Below are positions 15,646-24,284 of a stretch of DNA of 49,984 bases, one piece after another. The position numbers were made by a program, and so were the translations under genes. Position 1 is the stretch's first letter. Each line of letters begins with the position of its first letter. Where the stretch lies: assembly GCA_964364225.1 (NCBI GenBank), contig CAYIKP010000003.1, positions 1-49,984 of the forward strand, read 5' to 3'. The notes below the pieces were generated by a model. That model did no database searches. It was given only the letters and a program-made list of their open reading frames with translations, and was not told the DNA's origin. This stretch comes from 12-FULL-44-12b sp964364225. Its GTDB lineage: Bacteria > Patescibacteriota > Minisyncoccia > Phycocordibacterales > Zambryskibacteraceae.

Positions 15646-16473
15646 ATGAATCAAAACTCCATAAAAAAGAATAATGAACCGCGACCTGTTTCGTACGGGA
15701 TGAAGCCAAAAAAATATCTAGGGCAGAACTTTCTAACGCAACCAAAAATTGCCATGGATATGGTTCATGCGGGAGATATTAAAGCAGATGATGTCGTTAT
15801 TGAAATAGGTCCCGGAAAGGGTGTGCTCACAGAAAAACTTTTGTTTTTTGCCGGGAAAGTAATAGCAATAGAAAAAGACAGGGAATTGATTCCGCTTCTC
15901 CAAGAAAAGTTCGAGAAAGAAATAAGAAGCAGTAAATTAGAAATTCTTGAAAAAGATGTGCGGGATTTTGATCCAAGCATTATGTCTTTTTATAATTTGC
16001 CATATAAAGTTATTGCCAACATTCCGTACTACATCACTGGCGAAATAATGCGAAAATTTCTGGAAGCGGATTGTCAGCCAGAACAAATGGTTTTGATGGT
16101 GCAAAAAGAAGTCGCAGGAAGAATTATTGCGCGAGACAAAAAAGAGAGCATTCTTTCAATCTCCATAAAGGCATACGGAACACCAAAAGTAATTAGGAAA
16201 GTTTCAGCTGGTTCTTTTTTTCCAAAGCCAAATGTCGATTCTGCTGTTCTATCAATTGAAAATATTTCAAAAGATTTATTTATAAAAAACAAAATATCTG
16301 AAAAAAGGTTTTTTGAAATAATAAAAAATGGTTTTTCAAGTAAAAGAAAAAAGCTTTCTTCAAATCTTGGTCTCAAACAAGATGCTTGGTTAAAGCTTGA
16401 TCTACCGGAAAATATCCGCGCAGAGGAATTGTCCTTAGAGGGCTGGCTGAAAATAGCTAGAACAAAGGCCTAA
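15646..16473 (+). CDS. rsmA: 16S rRNA dimethyladenosine transferase
   Basis: A 275-residue KsgA/RsmA protein. LGQNFL (about 25-30), the SAM-binding VIEIGPGKGVLTEKL (51-65) and the catalytic NIPYYIT (125-131) are intact, and the C-terminal helical domain ends with LSLEGWLKIA. It dimethylates two adjacent adenines in helix 45 of 16S rRNA late in 30S assembly. Its last four bases overlap the stop of the convergent gene at 16470. Confidence 0.94.
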   Translation: MNQNSIKKNNEPRPVSYGMKPKKYLGQNFLTQPKIAMDMVHAGDIKADDVVIEIGPGKGVLTEKLLFFAGKVIAIEKDRELIPLLQEKFEKEIRSSKLEILEKDVRDFDPSIMSFYNLPYKVIANIPYYITGEIMRKFLEADCQPEQMVLMVQKEVAGRIIARDKKESILSISIKAYGTPKVIRKVSAGSFFPKPNVDSAVLSIENISKDLFIKNKISEKRFFEIIKNGFSSKRKKLSSNLGLKQDAWLKLDLPENIRAEELSLEGWLKIARTKA

Positions 16474-16892
16474 AAACCAAGTTGGGGTATACCAGAACCA
16501 ACTTTATTTATAACTCCCAAGTCTGGAAGAGGAATACAGGTTACCCCAATAGCAATCCAACAAGTGAGTGCCCCTGGAAGGTTGGGCTTAAACTCTCCCA
16601 AATGCCAGGTCTTTGGTAAACCAGCCGTGTAATAAGCATAAGGTGTACTTTTTCCAGTTGGGGGTGGCCTATAAGTTAAGGCCCCAACAGGAAGGCTCAT
16701 TCCTCCTAAAAAAAATGGGGTAAATTGAACCCATATCCCAGAAGAACAAGTACATGGGATAACTACAACTGAAAGACCGCCAAAGGGAATAGATGACATT
16801 TTATTAAATGGCGCTGGAAGAACAGAAAGAGCAAAAGTCACGGTTGGGGCAATAAAAACAACTAAAACGAGAAAGAATAAAAATCTTTTCAT
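16470..16892 (-). CDS. secreted hypothetical protein
   Basis: A 140-residue protein with a clear signal peptide (MKRFLFFLVLVVFIAP...TFA). The mature part is rich in Pro, Gly and aromatic residues with Cys pairs (PCTCSSG, CWIAIGVTCIP), consistent with an exported, possibly disulfide-bonded protein. I do not recognise a family. TATAAT (minus strand of 16901-16906) lies eight bases before the ATG, so the message is probably leaderless. It diverges from the first gene of the secretion locus, suggesting a related role. Confidence 0.7.
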   Translation of the reverse strand: MKRFLFFLVLVVFIAPTVTFALSVLPAPFNKMSSIPFGGLSVVVIPCTCSSGIWVQFTPFFLGGMSLPVGALTYRPPPTGKSTPYAYYTAGLPKTWHLGEFKPNLPGALTCWIAIGVTCIPLPDLGVINKVGSGIPQLGF

Positions 16893-16933
16893 TGGCTCTG
16901 ATTATACCAACAATCTTATGATAATCTTTAGTT

Positions 16934-17728
16934 ATGTTTGTCTTTAATAATCGTACGTCAACAGCTCTTTCTTTGGCAGTATTAATACTTGGAGCCTCAA
17001 TTGGATACTCTATTTATAAATCTGGGGACGATAATTCAAAATTGGTGGCACTAGAACAACGGGGGACAACAGGCTCAACCTCTAATACACCGAGTGATTT
17101 TGGACAATTTTTATCAACAACAACTCCAAACTTCATACCAGATACACTAACAAGCTTGGTTGGACAAGAAATATTTTCTACTTTTGTTAAAACAAAAAAT
17201 CAGGGAGGTACAATTGGAAATAACACAGTAGATGCGGTGTCCAACGCATTTTCTAGCGCCATAGAAAATGCTCCTTTTGTAGATTTTAGAGAAACAACTG
17301 TCTCTGGTCTAAATTTAATCCAAAGGGCAACGCCGCAAGATTTTCAAAATTTTTCAAATAAACTAAAATCAGTAATCAATAAATATAAGTCCTTATTTAC
17401 CGTACTGTCTGAAAACACGCCAACCGAAACTGAAACGGAGGAAAGTTTTGTTTTCAATCAACTGTATAGAAGTAGCTCTATATATAAGGACATGGCGAGC
17501 GAGTTGTTGTATATAGGAGTACCGGCTAGTGCGGGGGAGGGTTTTAAAGATTTAATTAACTCATATGAATTAAGTGCATCTGGCTTAGCAGAAGTTAAAA
17601 ACTATGCAAAAGATCCAATACGTGCAGGGGCCGGAATAAAAATTCACCAACAAGGAGCGATTTTAGAGATGATTGCTATACAAGAATTAAAGGATGCCTT
17701 TAAAGCTAGTGGTATAATTTTTAGTATG
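16934..17728 (+). CDS. membrane-associated hypothetical protein of the secretion locus (3' truncated by gap)
   Basis: At least 265 residues before the run of N. One N-terminal hydrophobic helix (ALSLAVLILGASIGYSIYKS, about 11-30) would anchor it or serve as signal. The rest is hydrophilic and mostly helical, with a Gly/Asn/Thr-rich stretch near 40-60 and an ordered C-terminal region (LINSYELSASGLAEVKNYA). I know no function; it is the first gene of the type IV secretion cluster. A GATAAT eight bases before the ATG suggests a leaderless start. The C-terminus runs into the gap. Confidence 0.65.
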
Positions 17729-17828
17729 NNNNNNNNNNNNNNNNNNNNNNNNNNNNNNNNNNNNNNNNNNNNNNNNNNNNNNNNNNNNNNNNNNNNNNNN
17801 NNNNNNNNNNNNNNNNNNNNNNNNNNNN
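17729..17828. other. assembly gap (100 N)
   Basis: Exactly 100 N, the usual placeholder for a scaffold join of unknown length. Reading frames on the two sides do not join across 100 bases, and the flanking proteins look like two different genes, so the end of one and the start of the next are missing. Confidence 0.99.
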
Positions 17829-19382
17829 CCTTCATTAGACTCAATCACCATAACATTGGTGCGACTTTCCTTAGATAAGATTTTTGATGATATGACAGAT
17901 TGGGTGAATAGTGGCCGTGATGGAAACCCCGCGTTTGCAGTAGATTTGAATGATTATTTAAATAAATTGGGAGATGGAGTTTTAGGACAAGCTCTTTCTG
18001 AAATTACAGATGGTTTTGCTTGCCAACCATTTCGTCTTGAAATACACGCCGCTATTAGTAGAGACTTTGGAAAAACAAACCGTAGAGGAACATATTTCCC
18101 AAACACCTGTACTCTCACAGACATTAAAGGAAATGTTCAAGAATTTATAAATGGGGATTTTGCTCAAGGGGGCTGGCCCGCTTGGCTTAAACTCACACAA
18201 ATAGATGAAAATAACCCTTATGGAGAATACTTGGTATCTGTTGGAAATATTTCCGCAAATATAAACGGCGCACAAAATATAGAAGCAATGAGATTAAATT
18301 GGTCTGCTGGATTTATTGGTACCAGAAAATGCGTTCTTCATCCAGTTAAACTTGCCCCCGTTAAAAAAGATGCCAATGGAATGCTTACTCAAGGAAAACC
18401 AATTGAAGATAAAACACAGTGTCTAGAATGGGAAGAAACAACCCCTGGACACTTACTCTCTGATCAAGTAAGTAAGGTCTTTGGTTCCTCTGTTGATCAA
18501 CTAAATATTGCAGATGAATTTGATGAATTTTTAGGTGCAGTTGTAAATCAACTGACCAACAAAGTATTTAGCTCTGGTGGCCTTATTTCGTCATCAGGAA
18601 AAAAACCAATTACAGGTACAGTTGATTATGGTGGTGGAGGTGGAGGAACAACATCTCTAGGGGATTGTTCTGTTGATAATGCAACTCCAGTTGTAGGAGA
18701 GGAAGTAACTTGGTCTGTCGATTTTTCTGGTTCAGAAGATGTAATCCCCACATTTACTTGGAGCGGGGATGGTGTTATGGGGACTAAAACCACAGAACCA
18801 ACACTGAAACTTTCCTACGACTCCGCGGGTGATAAAAAAATGAGTATAGAAGTAAATTATACTGGCCAGGATACATCTCAGGACTTTAATACAGAAACTC
18901 AGTCTTATCCCGTAAAAGATTTCACAAAAACCTTAAGTTGCGCACAGATAGTAAAAGTTTCAAGATATGCCCCATTAGTGGCGTCATGTTCACCAGATAA
19001 ATTTGTTGCCAATAAAGATTCGGCTGGAATATTTGGCCCAGAAACAACAGTATCGTGGACAGTATATGTGAGTGGGGGTTCTGGACAAGTAGACAGAATG
19101 TGGCTAAGAGGCCCTGAAGACGAACCCCTAACTGGAGTTCAGAACGACGGCATGGGGAGATACCTTGGGTTATTTGTAAATTCAAATAACAATACCGTAA
19201 CCCCGTTTGATAGAACAAAGCCTGTGATATTTGGAAGGGATGGAGACAAAACAATATACAAGTTCGCTAAGGTTTACCAAACCACTGGCGTGAAAACAGC
19301 ACAAGCATATATCGTGGATAAAGACCAAACAGTAGTACCAATAATTGAACTTTCTTGCAACAATACTGTTCTCGTTCAATAA
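17829..19382 (+). CDS. conserved secretion-locus protein with Ig/PKD-like region (5' truncated by gap)
   Basis: The reading frame is open from the first base after the gap (PSLDSITITLV), so the N-terminus, probably with a signal peptide, is missing. About 517 residues remain. The first half contains DWVNSGRDGNPAFAVDL and a Cys-containing region (FACQPF, FPNTCTL, ECVLHP-like), then a Gly-rich linker (DYGGGGGGTT), then two beta-rich repeats (CSVDNATPVVGEEVTWSV; CSPDKFVANKDSA) of Ig/PKD type. Such proteins usually lie outside the membrane; this one precedes the VirB6-like channel gene, so it may be part of the exported apparatus. Confidence 0.65.
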   Translation, partial: PSLDSITITLVRLSLDKIFDDMTDWVNSGRDGNPAFAVDLNDYLNKLGDGVLGQALSEITDGFACQPFRLEIHAAISRDFGKTNRRGTYFPNTCTLTDIKGNVQEFINGDFAQGGWPAWLKLTQIDENNPYGEYLVSVGNISANINGAQNIEAMRLNWSAGFIGTRKCVLHPVKLAPVKKDANGMLTQGKPIEDKTQCLEWEETTPGHLLSDQVSKVFGSSVDQLNIADEFDEFLGAVVNQLTNKVFSSGGLISSSGKKPITGTVDYGGGGGGTTSLGDCSVDNATPVVGEEVTWSVDFSGSEDVIPTFTWSGDGVMGTKTTEPTLKLSYDSAGDKKMSIEVNYTGQDTSQDFNTETQSYPVKDFTKTLSCAQIVKVSRYAPLVASCSPDKFVANKDSAGIFGPETTVSWTVYVSGGSGQVDRMWLRGPEDEPLTGVQNDGMGRYLGLFVNSNNNTVTPFDRTKPVIFGRDGDKTIYKFAKVYQTTGVKTAQAYIVDKDQTVVPIIELSCNNTVLVQ

Positions 19383-19444
19383 CCTAATTTAAAAGTGTGG
19401 ATGTGGGGGCGATTTTTTTTGTCTTTGGCCTTATTATATAGAGT

Positions 19445-21970
19445 ATGAGTTTTTCTAGGAGAAGAATGGTTTCTTGTTTTTTGGTATTGGCAATACTTTT
19501 GATAAGCATCCCGTTAACGGCCAACGCTGGAGTAGTACAAGAGGTGGTTTTGGGCAGTCTAAACAAACTTACTCAAGGCATCCTAGCTTCACTTGCAAAG
19601 GTCTTCCTTAGTTTCTTCTCCCTCATACTAGCAATTTCTGCTGGTGTCTTAAATTTTACAATTAATTACACAATTGTTGATTTAAGGAAAAACCTAGAAA
19701 CTATCTCCGCTATTAATACCACTTGGGCCGCTATCCGCGACCTTATAAATCTGTCTTTCATATTTATTCTTTTGTTTGCGGCCATTCGCACAGTACTCGG
19801 TTTAGAATCTCCGGGAAAAATAATAAAAAATATTGTTTTGGCAGCTATTTTTATAAACTTCTCTATGTTTTTTGCAAGAGTAATGGTAGATGCCTCTAAT
19901 TCAGTAACTTTATTTTTTTATGACAGGCTGACTGACGACAGCTCAACTAGTAGTTTGGTCGGCAATCTTAAAGATAATAGGGCAAATAGTTTGGTAAATG
20001 CATATGTGGGCCCGTTAAAATTACAGGGCCTTTATGGCGCCGCCAATCCTCTAAACGCAGAGGCTGGAAAGGTGGAAGACTCTGCTGTAGACAACAGCAC
20101 TATTATCACGGTTGGAATTTTGGGTTCAATAATGCTCGCCTTGGTTGCTTTTGTGTTTTTCACAATATCTTTTATGTTCATAATAAGATATACGGCACTT
20201 ATTTTACTTCTCATCTTTTCTCCATTTGGATTTGTAAGTAAAGATTTACCAATAATAGGGGACTACAGTGAGCAGTGGTGGACGACCCTCAAATCACAGC
20301 TTTTCTTCCCGCCTGTTTTTATGGTTCTTACTTGGGTCACCTTAAATGTGATAGCCGGGATAAGCACCTACACAAAAGGAACTCTTCGTGCGGCTTTGTC
20401 GGCTGCTGGTGGAAATGCCCCAGGACAAGATGACTACGGCTTACTTTTGAACTTTATTGTCATTATGACCTTAATCATAATGTCCCTTCTTATTTCTATA
20501 GAAACGGCATCAAAAGGCTCACAGGCATTGGGTGGTTTTTATAAAAAAGCTTCCAAGTGGGCAGGCGGTGCAATGTTTGGCACTGCTGCCTTTATGGGAA
20601 GGAAAAGTCTTGGAAAGGTTGGTGCTATAGCAGCAGGAAGCGAAGCGCTAAAAAACTTCGCTACGAATAATCGTGTTGGAAGGCTGGCCCTTATGGGTGC
20701 AGACTATGCACAAAAAGGTTCTTTTGATGTTAGGGGCTCGACGTTTGGCAAAAACTTTGCAAGTGCGGCCGGAATAGACGCCGGATCAGCTGGAGGACAG
20801 GGTGGAATAAGAAAACAATACGACGAAAGAGGTAAAAGAATAGAAGCAAGGGCAAAACTTCTAGAAACAAGCCAGTTACAAAAAGACGAGGCAAAGGCTA
20901 GAAAAGCTGAAAAAGTTGAAGGGATAGGGAATGAGATGAAAGTCCAAAGAGCTGACCTAGAAAAAGAGAGGTTGACGCTGGAAGCAGATAAAAAAGTTTT
21001 TGAAAGTTCTCCAGAGTTTATTGAAGCGAAAGATGAGGTAAGGGTAATGGATGAAAAATTAAACTCTATAAATGAATCGCTGGCACAAAAGAAACAAGCA
21101 TTCGCGATAGCGGAAGGAATTGGAAATAGGGGAGCAATGGATAGAATAACAGCAGATATTGATGCACTAAATAACAACAAGAAAGCATTGGATGAAGAAA
21201 AGGGGCGTGTATCATCAAGAGTGCAATATGCGGGTGATGCTAGGATTAATCAAATAATAGATGAGGAGAAAAAAATGAAGGTTGGCGGTGAGGTTGAACA
21301 AACTAGAATAAAAGCGGAGGCAGGCAATGAAGAGGAGGATATAAAAACAGCAGAAAAGGCACGAAAAAGGGCTTATGCAAAATCGCTAAAGGATACACCT
21401 ACATCTATTTCGCAAGAGACAACAGAAGCAATAAAACAAATCAGCACCGACCTCGAAAAAATAGATGCTGATTTGGTAGCAAAACAAACTGAGCTTGCTG
21501 AGGCTCAAAGAGCAGGAAACATAGACCTAACAAGAAGTGTTCAAGAGGAGATACAAACACTAGAAAAAAATAAAAAGGACTTGGATAAAAAGCGACGAAA
21601 CACTCGGGTGGGTAGTGTTGTAAGCCAGCTAGCATCAGTTTCAAACCTTGGGGTGGAGGGATTACTTGCTCGTGTTGGTGCAGCAGGTTTAAATATTGCT
21701 AGAGAAAAATCCACAAGGTTAAATTCTGCACTAAGCCGTATTGGTATAGAAAAAGCAGACGCCGCTTCATTAGGACTAAATGTAGCAAACAGGGAAATGT
21801 CTGCAAAAATAAGGACTGGAGTTATTGCTCCATCCAAAGAAAAAAAGCTTTTTGATGATATGAAAAAGGTTATAGAAGAAGACGCCAAAAAAACTGGTGG
21901 TGATAAAGACAAAGTGGGTGAGAACACAAGACCAGACCAACCAGCAGATAACAAGCCACCAGTAACTTAA
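19445..21970 (+). CDS. VirB6/TrbL-like polytopic membrane protein with long coiled coil
   Basis: An 841-residue protein. A signal-like helix (VSCFLVLAILLISIPLTANA) is followed by about six transmembrane segments up to residue 360 (for example FFSLILAISAGVLNF and FIFILLFAAIRTVLG). The region after residue 460 is a long charged coiled coil (many E, K, A; repeated LEKERL/LEADKK patterns) ending in Pro-rich DKPPVT-like sequence. VirB6/TrbL proteins form the inner-membrane core of type IV secretion systems. A TATTAT at 19432-19437 lies seven bases before the ATG. Confidence 0.75.
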   Translation: MSFSRRRMVSCFLVLAILLISIPLTANAGVVQEVVLGSLNKLTQGILASLAKVFLSFFSLILAISAGVLNFTINYTIVDLRKNLETISAINTTWAAIRDLINLSFIFILLFAAIRTVLGLESPGKIIKNIVLAAIFINFSMFFARVMVDASNSVTLFFYDRLTDDSSTSSLVGNLKDNRANSLVNAYVGPLKLQGLYGAANPLNAEAGKVEDSAVDNSTIITVGILGSIMLALVAFVFFTISFMFIIRYTALILLLIFSPFGFVSKDLPIIGDYSEQWWTTLKSQLFFPPVFMVLTWVTLNVIAGISTYTKGTLRAALSAAGGNAPGQDDYGLLLNFIVIMTLIIMSLLISIETASKGSQALGGFYKKASKWAGGAMFGTAAFMGRKSLGKVGAIAAGSEALKNFATNNRVGRLALMGADYAQKGSFDVRGSTFGKNFASAAGIDAGSAGGQGGIRKQYDERGKRIEARAKLLETSQLQKDEAKARKAEKVEGIGNEMKVQRADLEKERLTLEADKKVFESSPEFIEAKDEVRVMDEKLNSINESLAQKKQAFAIAEGIGNRGAMDRITADIDALNNNKKALDEEKGRVSSRVQYAGDARINQIIDEEKKMKVGGEVEQTRIKAEAGNEEEDIKTAEKARKRAYAKSLKDTPTSISQETTEAIKQISTDLEKIDADLVAKQTELAEAQRAGNIDLTRSVQEEIQTLEKNKKDLDKKRRNTRVGSVVSQLASVSNLGVEGLLARVGAAGLNIAREKSTRLNSALSRIGIEKADAASLGLNVANREMSAKIRTGVIAPSKEKKLFDDMKKVIEEDAKKTGGDKDKVGENTRPDQPADNKPPVT

Positions 21971-21974
21971 AGAT

Positions 21975-22730
21975 ATGAATAAAGACGATCTAAAAAAATA
22001 TATGGAAACGCTTGATCCGGAACTAAAAGAATTTCTTGGAAAAGAGGGGTGGAGAAAAAAGTTAAGAAAAACTTGTTCTGATTATGCTGTAAAAGACGAA
22101 CAATTACTTACAAACGTTGAAAATGAAATATTTTTAATAATGATTGGCGTTGAATATGTTGGTAATTTAATTTCTCTACTTGAAAACGCTGGTATTCCAA
22201 AAATTCAAGCGGAACCACTTTCAGAAGCTATTGCGAAAAATGTTCTCTTTGACGTTGCTGAATTTCTATCTGCGGAAGAAGCTCCATTAGACCTTCCCGA
22301 TGGAGCAGTGGGCTCATTACCAAAAAGCGAAACGGTAATAAAAAACCCGATTACTCTACCACAAACTCAACCTAGATCAGTTGCCATAAATCAGCAACAA
22401 AAACAAGCACAAGTAAACATACAACCTACAACTAATAACCAACAACAAAAGATGAATGGTGAATTAGGAATAGTGAATAAGGAACAAAAAGAAACACCCC
22501 CACAAACAACTCAATTAAATCAAATTCCTAAAATCATTCCTTCTCCTGCAACCAACAACTCGCAACCAGCAACCCCAACAACTTTGTCTCCGAAAAACTT
22601 GCAGGGGCAAGCCAACCAGTCTTGGGAAGAAAGAAAAAAACGTGCAGAGGAAGCATTAAAGAATGTCGTACCGCCGGAGGTAAAAAAATATCCCGGCGCA
22701 GCGGATCCATACAGAGAGCCGGTTTTATAA
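21975..22730 (+). CDS. hypothetical protein with disordered Gln/Asn/Pro-rich linker
   Basis: A 251-residue protein starting MNKDDLKKYMETLDPELKEF. The first 100 residues are helical and acidic. From about 115 to 215 it is low-complexity (Q, N, P, T), and that DNA includes copies of the AT-rich dispersed repeat (about 22450-22480) and CAAC-type runs. The C-terminus (EERKKRAEEALKNVVPPEVK) is helical again. It starts four bases after the VirB6-like gene, so it belongs to that operon. I do not recognise a function. Confidence 0.65.
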   Translation: MNKDDLKKYMETLDPELKEFLGKEGWRKKLRKTCSDYAVKDEQLLTNVENEIFLIMIGVEYVGNLISLLENAGIPKIQAEPLSEAIAKNVLFDVAEFLSAEEAPLDLPDGAVGSLPKSETVIKNPITLPQTQPRSVAINQQQKQAQVNIQPTTNNQQQKMNGELGIVNKEQKETPPQTTQLNQIPKIIPSPATNNSQPATPTTLSPKNLQGQANQSWEERKKRAEEALKNVVPPEVKKYPGAADPYREPVL

Positions 22731-22744
22731 AACCGGCGAATACT

Positions 22745-23162
22745 GAATAAAGAATAAGGAATAATGAAAGAGAAAATAAAAACATTTAAGGATCTAGATG
22801 TTTGGAAAGAGGGTCATAAATTAGTGCTTAGTATTTATAAAGTGTCTAAATCATTCCCAAAGGAGGAACTTTTTGGTTTAACTAGTCAAATGAGAAGAGC
22901 TGCTGTATCCATTACTTCTAACATAGCTGAGGGTTTTGGAAGGTCATCATATAAAGACAAGAATAATTTTTATCAAATGGCCTTTGGTTCTATAACTGAA
23001 TTGCGCAATCAACTAATTATTGCGAAGGATGTAGAATATATAGGACTATCGGATTTTGATGCTATCGACAGTCAAGCAATGTTGGTCGAAAAAATATGTC
23101 GCGGATTAATAAATAAATCTAAAGAATTTTATTCTTAATTCATTATTCATAATTCTTTATTC
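22745..23162. repeat. IVP gene bracketed by 24-bp inverted repeats
   Basis: GAATAAAGAATAAGGAATAA plus TGAA (22745-22768) is matched at 22 of 24 positions by the reverse complement of 23139-23162. The left arm includes the start codon and the right arm starts right after the stop codon of the IVP gene. The unit splits the secretion operon. Whether it is or was mobile is not known. Confidence 0.55.
22764..23138 (+). CDS. four-helix-bundle protein (23S rRNA intervening-sequence protein family)
   Basis: A 124-residue protein with the IVP/S23 family signature: FKDLDVWKEGHKLVLSIYKV, FGLTSQMRRAAVSITSNIAEG, then FYQMAFGSITELRNQLIIAKD. The family is a pentameric four-helix bundle, named for ORFs inside 23S rRNA insertions; function is not established. 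It is related in fold to DGR Avd proteins, one of which is at 49272. Here it lies inside the secretion operon, flanked by inverted AT-rich repeats. Confidence 0.9.
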   Translation: MKEKIKTFKDLDVWKEGHKLVLSIYKVSKSFPKEELFGLTSQMRRAAVSITSNIAEGFGRSSYKDKNNFYQMAFGSITELRNQLIIAKDVEYIGLSDFDAIDSQAMLVEKICRGLINKSKEFYS

Positions 23163-23170
23163 TTTTCACA

Positions 23171-23602
23171 ATGAGATTCCAAGTTCCTCAATTTATTGAG
23201 GTTGAAGATAAAATCTTTGGCCCGTTTACATTCAAACAGTTCCTTTATCTTGCGGGTGGTGCAGGAATGATCGCTATAGCTTTTTCTTTCTTACCAAAAA
23301 TACTCGCCTTTTTTGTGGCCATACCAATTACGGCCCTATCTGTAGCTTTAACCTTCTACAAAATAAACAATAGGCCATTCATATTTGTTTTGGAGTCCTT
23401 TTTTAAATATTTGATTACCAGAAAACTTTTTATTTGGAAAATGTCTGCCCGAGGAAACAAGGCCTCGGTGGAAACATTACCAAATAGGCAAATCATTTTA
23501 CCGAAGGTCTCACAAAGTAAATTAAAAGACCTAACCTGGGATTTGAGTGTTAGGGGCGAAGTCAATAAGAATAATGAAAACCACAAGGAAGAAAACATTT
23601 AG
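23171..23602 (+). CDS. PrgI family membrane protein
   Basis: A 143-residue protein. The N-terminal FQVPQFIEVEDKIFGPFTFKQF is typical of PrgI, followed by two transmembrane helices (FLYLAGGAGMIAIAFSFL and ILAFFVAIPITALSVALTF) and a cytoplasmic tail (WDLSVRGEVN). PrgI proteins are the VirB3-like partner of the VirB4 ATPase in Gram-positive-type conjugation systems. It precedes the TraC-like and VirB4 genes as expected. Confidence 0.85.
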   Translation: MRFQVPQFIEVEDKIFGPFTFKQFLYLAGGAGMIAIAFSFLPKILAFFVAIPITALSVALTFYKINNRPFIFVLESFFKYLITRKLFIWKMSARGNKASVETLPNRQIILPKVSQSKLKDLTWDLSVRGEVNKNNENHKEENI

Positions 23603-23638
23603 TGTGCGGTATAATCAAAGAAGTAAAAGCTAATTAAA

Positions 23639-24283
23639 ATGGCAATATCAGCCCAAGCAACACAAGATTTTGTACCAATAAAAGACGTCAGGGACGGTGT
23701 TGTTCTCTTAAAAGACGGGGGTTTGCGTGGAATTATAATGGCCTCCAGTGTCAATTTTTCATTAAAATCAGAGGATGAAAAGACGGCAATCATTTACCAA
23801 TTTCAAGATTTTCTAAACTCGCTGGATTTTTCTGTACAAATTGTTATCCAGTCTAGAAAACATGACATCAGGAGCTATCTAGCTCTGCTAGAAGAAAGAA
23901 AAAAGGAGCAGAACAATGATCTCCTCAAAATTCAGATTCAGGAATATATGGAGTTCATTAAAACTTTTGCTGAAAGACAAAATATAATGACAAAAAATTT
24001 CTTTGTTGTAATCCCTTATAGCCCAAACACATTACAACAATCTGGATTACTTCAGAAATTTTTTCCAAAAACCCAGTCCGACAACATTAAAGGGTCTGAT
24101 ATCAGTGATGGAAAATTTCAAGAAGATATTGTGCAATTAGATCAAAGGGTTGCTGTGGTAACGCAGGGGCTGTCTAGATGTGGAATAAGAACAGTTAGGT
24201 TAGGTACAGAAGAGATAATAGAGTTGTTTTACAAGGTATTTAACCCTGGAGAAACAGAGAAGCCAATTCAAATGCAAAAATAA
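23639..24283 (+). CDS. TraC-like/VirB4 N-terminal domain protein
   Basis: A 214-residue soluble protein starting AISAQATQDFVPIKDVRDGVV. It resembles the N-terminal domain of TraC/VirB4 ATPases but lacks a Walker A motif; in this group the domain is often a separate gene just before virB4. Residues KNFFVVIPYSP and ELFYKVFNPGETEK are the recognisable pieces. A TATAAT at about 23610 would give a short leader. The next gene starts two bases after its stop. Confidence 0.7.
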   Translation: MAISAQATQDFVPIKDVRDGVVLLKDGGLRGIIMASSVNFSLKSEDEKTAIIYQFQDFLNSLDFSVQIVIQSRKHDIRSYLALLEERKKEQNNDLLKIQIQEYMEFIKTFAERQNIMTKNFFVVIPYSPNTLQQSGLLQKFFPKTQSDNIKGSDISDGKFQEDIVQLDQRVAVVTQGLSRCGIRTVRLGTEEIIELFYKVFNPGETEKPIQMQK

Positions 24284-24284
24284 C

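Noticed and set aside
16934..19382. A single gene spanning the N run
   Set aside because: The frames do not join over 100 bases, and the left part reads as the C-terminal and the right part as the N-terminal region of different proteins.
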